Positions 8,076 through 20,900 of a stretch of 64,000 bases of DNA are shown in pieces; position 1 is the first letter of the stretch, and the number at the start of each line of letters is the position of its first letter. The stretch lies in assembly GCA_021397845.1 (NCBI GenBank), contig CM038052.1, positions 174,518,183 through 174,582,182 on the forward strand, read 5' to 3'. Under the pieces are notes generated by a model, which saw only the letters and a program-made list of their open reading frames with translations, was not told the DNA's origin and did no database searches. A program made the translations under genes and the position numbers. The stretch is from Areca catechu (lineage: Eukaryota > Streptophyta > Magnoliopsida > Arecales > Arecaceae).

Positions 8076-11000
8076 ATGGGGGACGCGTTCTGCCCGGATT
8101 GCAAGAGGAGCACGGAGACGGTATTCGACCACTCGGCGGGGGACACGGTGTGCTCGGAGTGCGGGCTGGTGCTGGAGGCGCACTCGATCGACGAGACGTC
8201 GGAGTGGAGGACGTTCGCGAACGAGTCCGCGGACAACGACCCCGTCCGCGTCGGCGGGCCCACCAACCCGCTCCTCACCGACGGCGGCCTCTCCACCGTC
8301 ATCTCCAAGACCAACGGCTCCCAGAGCGACTTCCTCTCCTCCTCCCTCGGCCGCTGGCAGAACCGCGGCTCCAACCCCGACCGCTCCCTCATCCTCGCTT
8401 TCCGCACCATCGCCACCATGGCCGACAGGTCCCTTTCTCGCCTTTCATCTGTCTGTATTATTCAGTTGATGTGACAAACATGGAATTTTGAGGTAGATTT
8501 TTTATGACGGTAGATAGATCTGGCGCTTGGTTTTTGCTCCAATGGCGCTAAATTATGTTGGCCATGAGGAAAAAATCAGAATTTTTTAGTGGTTTTTGTT
8601 TAAAACTGGAAAGATTTTTTGGGTCAGATGGCATGTTAAGAACTGGAAATAGATGATATTCGATTGAGCAAGGTCGAATTTTAATGAAGTTTGACTAGAG
8701 AAGTGGTTGGGATGGAAATTTACTTGCCTGTTTTAGGACTGGATGGCTGAGTCCCAGGAATGGTATTCGGAGGGAGGAAAAGAACTTTTTAGGAGTATAT
8801 AGGCATCTGAATCAGACTTCTGATTCAAAATGAAAGTTGGGTGCTGGATCCCCTTGCTAGGTATGGAGTATTCTTTATGAACTTTGTTATTTGAGAACGT
8901 CAGAGGCATTTGTTCAATAATTGGTTCTCTGATCCACCCATATGAATGTAACTAAGTAATCAGCGCTCAAGATCTTAGCTCGTCTCCTATTAGGAGGCTG
9001 GTTTCTGCGAAATCTAGATTAGTATATCGGGGTTCATGTGATTCTCTTTGGATCACTAATTTGAGAATAATCACCTTTTTCCTTTTTATTGATCTTAGTT
9101 GCCCGCATTGCTATTTGGTGCCACACAAGTTTTGTATTTTGATTTTTTGCTTGAAAAGCATTTCCCTTTTCTTGGCTTAAAAGCTTTAGGATTTTCCTCT
9201 AAGAGAAAGAAAGTCCTACTGGGATTGTTCTTGTTGGGGTCATTGAAAGGTGAGAGATTGAAGAATCATCAAGGGGAGAGTGGCTGGAAGGACATACCCT
9301 GTTGTATCTAAATAAATACTTCTGAAGTGAATTAGGTTTAGTTATGAATTTGTGGGCATTTTTTATTTAATGACACTTGAAAAGCACTCTGAGAGGGCTT
9401 GATAGTGCATAAGTTACCAAGATGTATTGGATTCTTTATGTTGAAAATCTGAGGGGTTAAGCATAATTTACGCCTTGCCAGAACCATTATTTTTATATGG
9501 TTTTGGGTTCAATTCTGGAGAAGGGAATGATTTTAATAAGAAGACCAGGATTCCTACAGGAAAGCCTATTACAGAAATATATTTAAGGAGAATTGTTGGA
9601 AGCAGCAGAAAATGGGGTTCACAGGAATTATTATGCAAATGTCTTAGTGCATTGTCTGTCTAAGAAGCAGAAGTGGGATTTAAATGGACTTGGTGTGGTC
9701 TCAAGGGATGAAAACCTAGCTGGCTAAACTATAGATTGTTGGAACTAGATTTCCAAGAGCGATTCTGGCCAAAGTCATAGGTTCAAAAGAACTTCAAGCC
9801 AGTTTTAGGCACATTTTCTAGTTTCAATCTAGATCAGGAGTACAATTTTATAGATGATTGTTTTAGATGCATGGTATGTACCTATGCATCATTGTCATAG
9901 GATATGAAGAGGACTAAAAAAGGTACCTTATGTTAAGAATGCTAATGAATAGTGTTGCATGGCCATGGGGATAAGAGTTGGAGTTGGACTCGTAACTGGG
10001 TGTCTGACTTGGTACAAAACACAGGGATATGTAGGTGGAAAACAATAGAGTTGAACAGATCATAGATGAATTATTTAATGTAGCTATAAAATGTTTAAAA
10101 GTAATATATATATTAAGTTGTTTTATCTTATACATAATTGACAAGTGATTCTTTGATGTTATAGTGCTGACTAATTAGAAAATGACCAACTCATATGGCT
10201 GTGATGATGTCACTCTTGATTTTATGTGTGAAAAGTAATCACAAGTTTGCTGACAAAGGTTTAATGCCAGTGAAGTTAGTGCTGGTTCGTAGTTTTCAAA
10301 AAGTGGTAATTAACATAAATTCTGAATTTTAAGATCAATCATGTGCTATCTTTTTTGCTATTCTTGTCACAAGATGTATATCTGTTTGGAACTCTATCCC
10401 TAACTCAAGCACAAAAAGTTTTATGACATTGCACAAACTTTTTAATCATCAACCCAACTTCAAGAACAACTAAATCCCACTTCTTACTGTGGAGATTTGT
10501 GTGAAAGCCATTTATGACTTAGTCTTGGAAGAATTTCACTCTCCACTGGCCTTAATTATACGCCATGTAAGAATCATTATGTATTTGAAGTGTCTGATGC
10601 ATATCTAACTTGCTGATGAATGTCAATATGGATTTTCCAAGGCTGAAGCAAGTGTCCAAGTAATACAGCTTATAAGTTGGGCAATTGTATAATTACTTCC
10701 AAAGTAAAGGGGTTTATTCATAATAATCATGGTTATATGAGAATAAACATTTTCTTCTGGCACAATGATGCACATTTCCTTTCCAGATGCAAGCAGTACT
10801 TATTCTTTAGTAGTTAATTCTTATATTTCTGAATGTATAATACCGCAATGGAACATCAAGAACTGGAAGGTACCCTAAAGAATAGGCTAAGATATTATTG
10901 GCCTTAAGTAAGACAACTTTATAACTGAAACAGTAGACTCATGCGCTCACAAAGGCGTGGATTTGTTGACTTGCTTGATGCACACATCTAAATTTATCTA

Positions 11001-14000
11001 AATTCCTTTGAAAGGCTTGTTGTAATCTTCTTTGTTCTCTTAATATCTTGATCACTGAAAGACTAGGCTGTGAGAAGAAAAAGCTACTCGATTTAAACTC
11101 ATAATACAAAAGGGCCTATAAAGTTACTTGGGAAGTTGAATAATCCAGGAAGAAATAAGTCAACATAAGAAATTATTCACTATGTTTCACAACTGTACTT
11201 TTATGAAATCATCAGTTAGAAAAATGGTTACATCCTAACATTGTCGCATTTCACTTCTGTATGTCATTTTTATAATATTTGAATCTTTTTTATAGTTTCT
11301 TCAATTTTTATCAATTTTAGGATAGCATGTGTGAAGGGTCCTGTGTTCTGAACAGGGTTGTTTTTTATGGACTCTTCTATTTCCCTTGTTTGTTATAAGA
11401 TGATGGGATTTCATAATTTTGATTTCATTCCAGAAAGTTCAATGCTTAAAACTCACATCTTATGGTAATATATTATTAAAGTTTGTTGCTATGCAAAATT
11501 CATTTATGACTTTGTCAAATTACCCTTTTTTTTAAAGTGCAGTGATCATTGAAGGTAGTACTGATCCAGTCGTATTTTTTTCCCTTCCAGGTTGGGTCTT
11601 GTTGCAACTATCAAGGTACAAAATTTGTCTGGCTATTCCCAAGTTTTCATTATGTAGAGTTTTTGTTACTTGAATATGGACTTCAAGAAAAAGTTTGTCT
11701 GATGTGGGGTGCTTTTAATTTCTGAGACAATAGTAGTAAGCAAGGAATGGAGTCTAAGAATCAGAAGCTTCAACACTATTTAGGTCCAATAGTTGCAAGA
11801 ACATTAGTACACTTTTAATGAAACTTGCTGAAATTAACTTACAGTATGCATCTGAAATCTTCCTATATATTGCTAGGCTTTTTTATGGACCATCTGTTCT
11901 CTCTTTTTCCCCCCTCTTCTCAGATTCTGTCTGTCTGTGCATGTATGCTTGCTTGCTTTTGTTTCAGCTATGTTTGTAGGTGAACAATATTATGTTGTGA
12001 GAATACAGACTCTAGTTCTTAAGCTGCTTCAGAAGTTCGTTTTCTAAAAGACACTTTTTAACAAGGTTTCTGCTCTATTTCTTCCTCCTATAGTTTCATA
12101 TACTTTATAGTTGACATTATAACTGTACAATTTTGACTATATAAATGTACGATATGCTTTAATGCATGATTAGCTTCTAATACTTAAGATTTCTTCTTTC
12201 ATTTAGAATTTTGATATGTGTATATTTGAAGATTTAAACCTATTTTATATTTGTCATTATTTAGCAGTTTAATTTGTCATTATTTGACAGCAGTTTAATT
12301 TGTCATTATTTGAAGATTTAAACCTATAATAATTCAGCAGTCTAATTTGTCATTTCTGCACTTCATTTTAGAAATACCTTCTTGCAGCTTATCTCTCTCT
12401 TTGCTGCTTGATTTGAGCTGTTGGATGATATTTAATGATCTATGAGTTAGGTTTTTTAGTTGTATTTTCAACTTATTTTCTAAATATGAGTTTTCCTATA
12501 TGTTGGCTTTCCAGTTTGTTACTTTTGTCATTACCAAATCAAATTTTCCTGGTTGATCTTGATCTTCCTGCTATCACTGGTTGTAAGGTTCTTCTGTAAC
12601 TATACCTGGTAGTTGGATGATGGTTCAGAATCACTTAGGCATAAGTTAGTTGAAAGGGATGATCAAGTTGAACAGTTTTTTTTTTTTTTCTCAGACTAAA
12701 TTATTTTTTTAATAATAATTTAATATTTATTTCCTGAAGGATCGGGCTAATGAGATATATAAAAAGGTGGAAGATCTCAAATCCATTAGAGGAAGAAATC
12801 AGGATGCAATTTTAGCTGCTTGCCTATACATTGCTTGTCGACAAGAGGACAGGCCTCGCACTGTAAAGGGTATAGCTTGTCTAACTTTTTGACAAGTTTT
12901 TATTTTTCATCTTGATTGTACATAAACCTCCTTGTATTATTTCCACTTTAATTAGAGATATGTTCTGTTGCCAATGGAGCTACAAAGAAGGAAATTGGCC
13001 GGGCGAAAGAGTTCATAGTAAAGCAGCTTGAAGTTGAGATGGGACAGTCAATGGAGATGGGTACCATTCATGCAGGAGATTTCCTGGTTAGTTTCAGTAC
13101 TATTATTTCAAATATCTCATTTTGTTTTGCTATAATTAATTTAGATTTTCACTTGCTTTTGTAACTCAGGCTTTGCTTTATTTTGAGATTCTCAACATTA
13201 GAAGTTTCCATAAACATGTGTCGTGATCCTTACCATGTCTTCATTTTTCGGCCTCCTAAAATTTACAGAGACGTTTTTGTTCACATCTTGGCATGACAAA
13301 TCATGCAGTTAAGGCTGCTCAAGAAGCAGTACAGAAGTCAGAAGAGCTTGATATAAGGTACTGGTTTTGGAATGTTTAGTTTGAAGTTGCAAGCAACTGC
13401 CATATGCCATATTGCTTTTTGATCTTTTTTATGTGCAGTATAGACCAAATACTCAGTCATTCAATTTGTTTCTCCCCCCATGCATTCATCAATATTTGCT
13501 TGTGCTTTGTCGGTAAGCACACTTAACTTCAGGAAAATCAAGCTTTCTCTAGACCTTGGGCACCGAGCAGAGTCAGGGTCACTAGAGTGGCCTTTTATGT
13601 GTTTCTGTAACAGTAATCTAGTATCCAGAGTTGCCTGATTTTAGAAGCATACATACAATCTATCAAATTTATATTCAAAGTCCCAATTGTATCAGTTTAC
13701 AATGGCATTCAGGTTTTAGATAAATTCACTTTCACGTAAATATCAGTCTCGTCTCTGACTTTTAAATATGAAACTTCTAGAAGATGAAGAGCTATCATAT
13801 TCTAATATTCGAATTATTTGCAGGAGGAGCCCCATATCAATTGCAGCAGCTGTCATTTACATGATAACTCAGTTGTCAGATGACAAGAAACCCCTCAAAG
13901 GTTCTGGGAACTCCTTGTTTATTTTCTCTGTTGCTGTTAATATTGCTCGAATTAACCTGAATTTTTGTTGCAGATATATCCCTAGCTACCGGAGTGGCAG

Positions 14001-14107
14001 AAGGCACCATAAGAAATTCCTATAAAGATCTGTATCCCTATGCTTCAAGGCTCATTCCTACCTCCTTTGCTAAGGAGGAAGATTTAAAGAACCTCTGCAG
14101 CCCATAG
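8076..14107 (+). CDS. TFIIB: Transcription initiation factor IIB, 7 exons, 312 aa
   Basis: TFIIB bridges TBP at the promoter and RNA polymerase II in the nucleus and helps set the start site. Exons are 8076-8428, 11591-11615, 12740-12869, 12956-13086, 13269-13357, 13824-13900 and 13974-14107. All junctions are GT/AG and phases agree, giving 939 nt. The N-terminal zinc ribbon has C6, C9, C26 and C29. The reader/linker follows (SIDETSEWRTFANES). The first cyclin fold includes ILAACLYIACRQEDRPRTVKEI, and the second includes SPISIAAAVIYMITQ and ATGVAEGTIRNSYKDLYPYA. The length equals that of Arabidopsis TFIIB1 as I recall it. The start has an A/G-rich leader and a purine at -3. Exon 2 is only 25 nt and intron 1 is 3.16 kb. 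The frame is intact throughout, so the gene looks functional. Confidence 0.96.
12226..12355 (+). repeat. Short direct repeats in TFIIB intron 2
   Basis: The phrase TTTGTCATTATTT followed by CAG.AGTTTAATTTG recurs about three times with 25-35 bp spacing, flanked by two copies of TTGAAGATTTAAACCTAT. It looks like local slippage and has no sign of function. Confidence 0.6.
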
Positions 14108-17100
14108 TTTGGAATCGACCTGTTATACTGAACGTGGAAATATAAGACTGATCATTGAGGGTGATGCTGACCAAACAACGCATGGTTTGATTGATTTTGT
14201 TGATTATTCAGTACTTGGTTGTGATTTTTATGAAATGGACCTGTGGATGGAAACTAAATGGGACTACATCAAAAGATGTGTTTCATTTTTCACCACATCA
14301 GGGAGTTGATTGACAGAGGCTGGTTTCTAATGCGAAAGAATATCTGCTTTCCCATCTCGGGAATCGTATTTTCCATTGTGATCCAGAATAGAGGTCTTTT
14401 CTATAATAGATACAAAAAGCTTTCTTGAAGGTAGCCAGTTAAAAGTAGTCTATATCATATGAGGGTAATAATCTTCACCAGTGTGTGTACATGAAAAATC
14501 AAAATTATGATCAATAATTTGCCTATAAAAGTTGTTTTTTGCTCCAAAAGCATTTTATTTGATGAGTGAGAGTATGCGTGAGTCTGATTCTTCTGTTTAA
14601 TTTTTTGTCAGACCCTTTGAAGAGACTATTTAATTTATAATGAAGCTTTTCATCTTATGCTTGTTATTCCATCGTTAATTTACTTTTCCTACCATTCTGT
14701 TGAATGGGTTTTTGTTGTTCTCAGAAATTAAAAAAGAGAACTTTTGCAAGTTCGGATATGAAAAATGTTTTTATTTAATGAATTTAATTCTGGGAAAATA
14801 GGAGTTTGTCCATTCATGTAATGTTTGTGTTGAGGGTTTGTGTCAACTAACGCACTAGCCTCTGCCATAATTCCCACAACAAAGTCGCTCCATCCCTCCT
14901 TGGCTTCTTTTGGAATCAAACAAACTCATCTTTGTTCCTCTCTCAAAAGAGCCACAAAGTTTCAGACTTTTCTGGTAAGTTCGGATGCTGCTGGTTTCTG
15001 TTATCTTTGCTGTACTTAGATTTTTTCCAGTTTTTCTTTCTTTGTTGTTTTACAAAAAATAAAAAATCCACAAAGCACATGTGAAAGAGAGAGTATTCAT
15101 TATCACTTTGTCATCATTAAAAAATCATGTTCTTGATACTTGTGTTATTCTTATTTCATTGTAAGTCAAACATTCTTTGCTTGTGGCATTGGCATGGTAG
15201 TCAAGGGCACAGCATTAAGCACTAGGGTTGTACATGTGAAGTAAAATGGGTGATTATATGATTTCAGTTTTAAGTCCTGCAGGTGTGTTAAGAGAACAAA
15301 CATAGAATAACAATAATTCTTTGAGGAGACCAATGGTAACAGGTCTGCTCCATGAAATTGTTATATCTTGTTGGTAACCATCTGTATTTGTTTGAGTATT
15401 CAGTTTGTGCACCAAATGCTAGAATATCACATGATCTCTCAAGTGGGTTTTTAAAGAGTCTTCATCTACATATCATCCTAATATGCCTTACCTTTTAAAT
15501 TAAACATTTTTTGTCATTGTGCATCCTACTTCCCCAATGTTGCATCACATCCTCCATATAATGGCGTATTTTTTATTGGGTGACCAATTTGACAAGGGCC
15601 ATTAGGATGTCAAAGTTAGGTTGGATGCATGAGAAGTCAAACAAGGTATATGTACCGTTCCATTTTACTTATGACTTAATGATATTTTCTATTTTTAATT
15701 TGTTGAGAAACTTGTTAACATGCATAATCGCATGGATCATAACTTATTTTGTTTCTTATGCTTTTTTGTGCCTGTCTCATTTTCTTTTATCAAAGAAATA
15801 TGAGAAGGATGGCTGTCATTTTGCTCAAAAAAAAAAAAAAAAAAAGTTATAGATCACGATTCCTGCTTTGTCTAATATTGGGTAATGATCAATAAACAGG
15901 TACCTAATGCTTAAGAATAAGACCTAATACATGATAACTACCTAGACCCAAGCATGCAAGCTGTTGTATTCTGATATTATGATGTATGAAAAAACCAATG
16001 TGACCAAGGTTCAGATAAAACACAATTGATGCAGTACTATTAAAATGTATGGATGACATTTTTCTAACCTAATTGGTGAAGTTGGACCATCTGTTTCTAA
16101 TGCAGATGTAGAAATAATTTGTCAACATCTTAGTGGTTGGAGGAGATAAACGTGGTTCACCAAAAAAACAAAAAGAGGGGGGTGGGGGGATAAATTAGAA
16201 TTTGCACAATGGTCCACTAAAGGCATTACATGGTCAGGATTATTCAGTTTATTAAATAGTTATTGGTCATTGTCAACTTCAGGGTAGTTGTGCTGGTGTG
16301 CTGCCACTGTCGGTGCTATAATTGAATTTATAGTCTTGAAGTCAATCCAGTATTGTTATTTGTTAGAGTGCGAGCAATGTTAAAAAAGTCTAAATCCTTT
16401 GTGAGCTTTCAGTGGTGGGATCTGACCTCTGATGCGGACTCACATTCTTTGTGTGGTCCAGCCTGGTCCAATCTTGTGTCACCAACCATCGGAAAAGAAA
16501 GATTGAGCCTAGCATTTACGAGATCCTAGAAAATTCAGGTGAGAGTGAGAAAAGGTTGCAGACACTCATTTCAACCACCCAAACCACCAAAAAAAAAAAA
16601 AAAAAAAATCACATGATTCGATGTGATAAAGAAAAGGCGAGCTAATTAGAAATTTAATATGCTAAAAGTCCTTAATTATTTTCATTGTTTATCGGTTTTG
16701 AAAATTTTTACTTGTCTTAGTCTCATCCATTTTGACCAATTCAACTCATTTTATAGACAAGCTTATCGTAACTCAAGGCAAAAATTATTTTATATTAAGT
16801 GTTTAGAAATATATGATTCTAATTCTACTCTAAACAAATATAATTTACAAAAGAAAAGCAAATAATGAATTATAAACCTGGACTAGAATCAACTAAACTA
16901 ACAAAGCAGTAATTATGATCAAACTCTAATGGTAACATGAAATTTTATGATTCGATGATCTCTATTATTGTTGTCTTTTTGGAGGTATCATCCAATAAAG
17001 TTGGAGGTTTTTTGAAAAAGAGAGGAAGAATATAATCACAAGTCTTGTTTTGGCAGGTGCAGTGGCAGCAGGAAACATCGTTTGGCGATCAAGGAAAAAA

Positions 17101-17590
17101 AGTATTTATCTATCATGTTGACCAAGCTACTCACCATCCTTTGGTGCCCTTGAGAATTTTGTGGCCATTCGTAGCCTTCAACCAAGTCAAAAATAAAAGC
17201 ACGGCTTAACACGCGAGGCTTCCACTCTAGAAAAGATAGGAGATACACAGCTTTGCTTTATCATAGTATTCAAAAGAGATTGTTTCCATATTTTGAATTC
17301 ATGGCTTTTAAGTCACGATGAAGCAATCTTACAATTGCAATAAATCCCATCCCCCTTACCAAGTCCACAAATGACATAGAGATATGATATGAATGTCTTT
17401 TTAGTGGGTAGGAAAGAAAAGACCATTACAAAGATCAAACTAGTCCATCATGATGGCGTTCTTCAACCAAAAGCAGCCACTTTGACTTGTATGGATGATT
17501 AAATATCCCAACAGCAACTCAATTGGTATAATTAACATAGCGGATCTTCCAGGCATAACACTTGACTTTTATTTTATTTTGTTTTGTTTT

Positions 17591-17637
<47 letters not shown>

Positions 17638-17939
17638 CTTCATACAGTTGACAACATGCCATGTCAAGAATTAGATGGCTTTGTTCATGTACGTGTTACA
17701 TGGCTTTTATGGCTCTATACCAGTATTGAAGACCAGATAGTAATTCACTCACAGGAGAAATCAAGGCAACCTTGATCGGTACAACAATCCATAGGTCAAA
17801 ACAAGGTAAGAACACGACTTTATTCATAGTAACTTTGTCACAGAATTACCAAAATCAGATTGTGAGGTTTATAATGCTTTTGAGGGGGAACTGCGTCCTG
17901 GAAATTATTCGTGCTCCATCTCCAACTTCAAATGGATCA
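14108..17939. other. Gene-free interval between the convergent TFIIB and TPI genes
   Basis: The first few hundred bases are the TFIIB 3' untranslated region. The rest is AT-rich with A-runs at 15826-15845 and 16590-16609 and the microsatellite at 17590-17637. I see no reading frame with recognisable protein character; a 63-codon frame on the minus strand near 14728-14919 is not supported by anything else. Confidence 0.6.
17590..17637 (+). repeat. Compound (TG)n(AG)n microsatellite
   Basis: About 12 TG units run directly into about 12 GA units. It lies about 300 bp past the TPI stop codon. Likely polymorphic. Confidence 0.97.
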
Positions 17940-20900
17940 TCACGCAGCAACTTTCTTCCAAGTAACCGAGTTAACAATTGTGGCAAATTCTGGACCCTAC
18001 AGAACCAACAGAAACAGCAACGCTTATCTTCAGCCTGTTGTGAAAGCAACTGAAAAATGTGCGCAAGCGTGCATGTGTTTGCTCCAAGTTAAAATCTATC
18101 ATTATAAATTATAAATGCACAAAAATCATCAACTGGATCCACAAACAAGTCCTTGCATCAACCGGCACCTCGATGCTCATCCTTAACAATTAAATGATCA
18201 CTACAACAATATAGGCTTTTAGTGCCGAGAGAGAGAGAGAGAGAGAGAGGGAGAATAGCCTCCTTGGTCACTGCCACTCAAAGCTAGTGGCAATGTTTGT
18301 ACTTTGACTCAAACAAGTAGTTGGCAAAAAAAATTGCCTCATAATATAGACTTTTTTAGGGGCTGCCTCTGCCATCATGGACTACAGGTCCAAAATATGT
18401 TTTTTGCCACTATATGAAAACTATTTTCAGAGGCAAACATTACTGTGCTACTATAAAAGCTGTCACCAAAATCTTATTTTCTTGCAACGCATGGACAGCA
18501 AACCTACTTGCTTGCATTTTTGCTGGACTCGTTACAGATGAGGGAGAATGCCCCTTTTAGGTGGCCTTTTCAAAATGCAATTTGTTTCTTTTGACAACAG
18601 TAATCAAACTACCATACAGATGTAAAACTTTTCAAAATGAGGTCCATATATGTTTTTCATCCAAAGATATGAAGTTATATTTAACTAATCTGGAGAATGG
18701 GATCTTGTCAGCACAGCATTTCAAGAATTAAGGTTATCGAACTACTCTCGAGGAAGGGATCTCATCAGTACAACAATTCTCCATACACACAAAAAGAATG
18801 GCGACTAGCTTACCATTTTATACTGATAAACCATATTCCCGTGTTATTAATGATACAAATACCTATAAATATAATGGTTTCCACAAAAGAAGGTTGAAAA
18901 TATGGTTTTGAGGTATGTTTTGATGAGTCCTGGTTTAAGCTATTTTGGCTGGTCTGCATCAAACAGGCTAGGGACCTACATAAGATTTATCTTAGATCAT
19001 ATAGGATTGCAAAATTTGGAAGTACAAATCCATCCAATACTTCTTAAGAGGCACACGAGTTATATCAGAGTAAATGAACATACGTGTTAACTACAGGTAA
19101 CATCCCTAAAAGAGGCATAGAATATCTCCAGAAATTTCACAAAACAATTGGACAAAGAGTACATGTAAGATACGGTAATGGGCAAAACAGGTTCAAAATC
19201 AAATCATTATTTTGCAATATTAGTTGATTTTGGATGTAATAGGTCAAAATTTAGGAGAATCACATGTGAACGTAAGAAGAAAGACTCTTTTATTCTAGGA
19301 ATGTTTATTCAAGATCCATGCTCCAACTCTATGGAGATCATATTCTTTCAACACAAACAAGAGTACTACAAACATCTAAGAGTAATTCTCCCCATTCAGA
19401 AGATGAATGATGCATGAAAAAAAAAAATAACAAAATTGAAAGTATTCGTTTGTTTTTATGAATTCGGCATTGAATGGTTTTAGATGATATTTGACTATTG
19501 TCTGAAAATGGAACCTTGGAATTAACCAGCATTGATTGCTCTAGAAGAAGCTAGAATTGTTTCATCTACGGCAGCCTGGCACATAGGTTTACCAGTTTTG
19601 GTCCTCCATTAGTTTGAGAACTTAATATACAAATAAATTTTACCAGAAAGTTGCAGTAGTGCTACAGAATATATTAGACTTAGCTTGAAAAAGGTGATAG
19701 CACTTTATCCATGGTAAGTGAAAGCAAAATATTGATCATTCCTTCAGAGATCAAGGGTAATTAATATACTTGTTCCTACTTCACAATATTATATAATCAT
19801 CACAGTGATCTGCATCATTTTTGAACTTTTTGCTTAAGATTATGGTATCACATATTTGTGACGGTTAGCGACACTGTATGATCCCATTGCTTGGTTTATT
19901 GGTGGAAAACTGTCCTGCCCTGCATAACTTTTTTCATCCAGCAAGTAAATTGGTAACCAAATAATCTTGAGACCCTTTTGTCTAAAAAAAAAATAGGCTA
20001 ATTGTCAATTGCTCTGTCTTCCATGAAACAAAGAACTAGGATATAGAGTAGGGTTAGGTGTGCATTTAGGTTTGGGGCATATTTCTAATAATTTTTTGAT
20101 TTTAGATTCAATTACTGCCATAGCTTTTTAGGGGTCATAATTGAAATTTGTGTCCAATACTATATATGGTTTATGTGGCCTCATGAATAAGGAGACACAT
20201 TTATTGGACCAAATGAGCTCACTTGAACCAAGTCATCATGCCTGGAAACTGTCATGACACATTAGGAATGTCAATAGTTTTTTTATTTTCTTGTGGCCCA
20301 TTTAGCTGCATGTTTTGGTTTAATGAAGTGTGCCAGTTTAAGATAAGGTTTTAGGCTTTGTTTGATTATTAAAAAATAATGGAAAAAATAGCTGGAGAAT
20401 TGTCTTTTCATTACTTGATAACACAAAAAAATTTCGAGGGAGAACCAAGAAGAAAAATAAGTGACGTAGATTTTCTCCATGAATACCAGCAGTGTTCCAT
20501 GAGCATACCTTTAAAGATGCACCTCCTACAAGAAATCCATCAATATCTTCTTGCTTTGCAAGTTCTGAACAATTGCTCCCATTCACAGAACCTGTAAACA
20601 AAGCATTGAATTCAATTTCTACGTCATTATGGGAAAATAAATTAAAAAGTGCTCAAAACACTGAATGCAAAACTATCATTACATACAGAAACATTAGTAA
20701 ATCCTAGAAGATGAAGCAGGTTAGCGTACACGCAAATTCCTCCTGAAAACCTACCATAAGAAAAACTTAACCACTAATAAATTATATCAGTTAATGTGGA
20801 TATAAAGTTATCAAAGGAGAAGAAGTTGATAAATTAGTTTCTGCTCCCCATGAAAACACATGCACAATGAGGCACCAGCACTAAGGAGTTGCTCATGAAC

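Noticed and set aside
14728..14919. A small minus-strand gene after TFIIB
   Set aside because: Sixty-three codons with no homology I recognise and no promoter or splice support.
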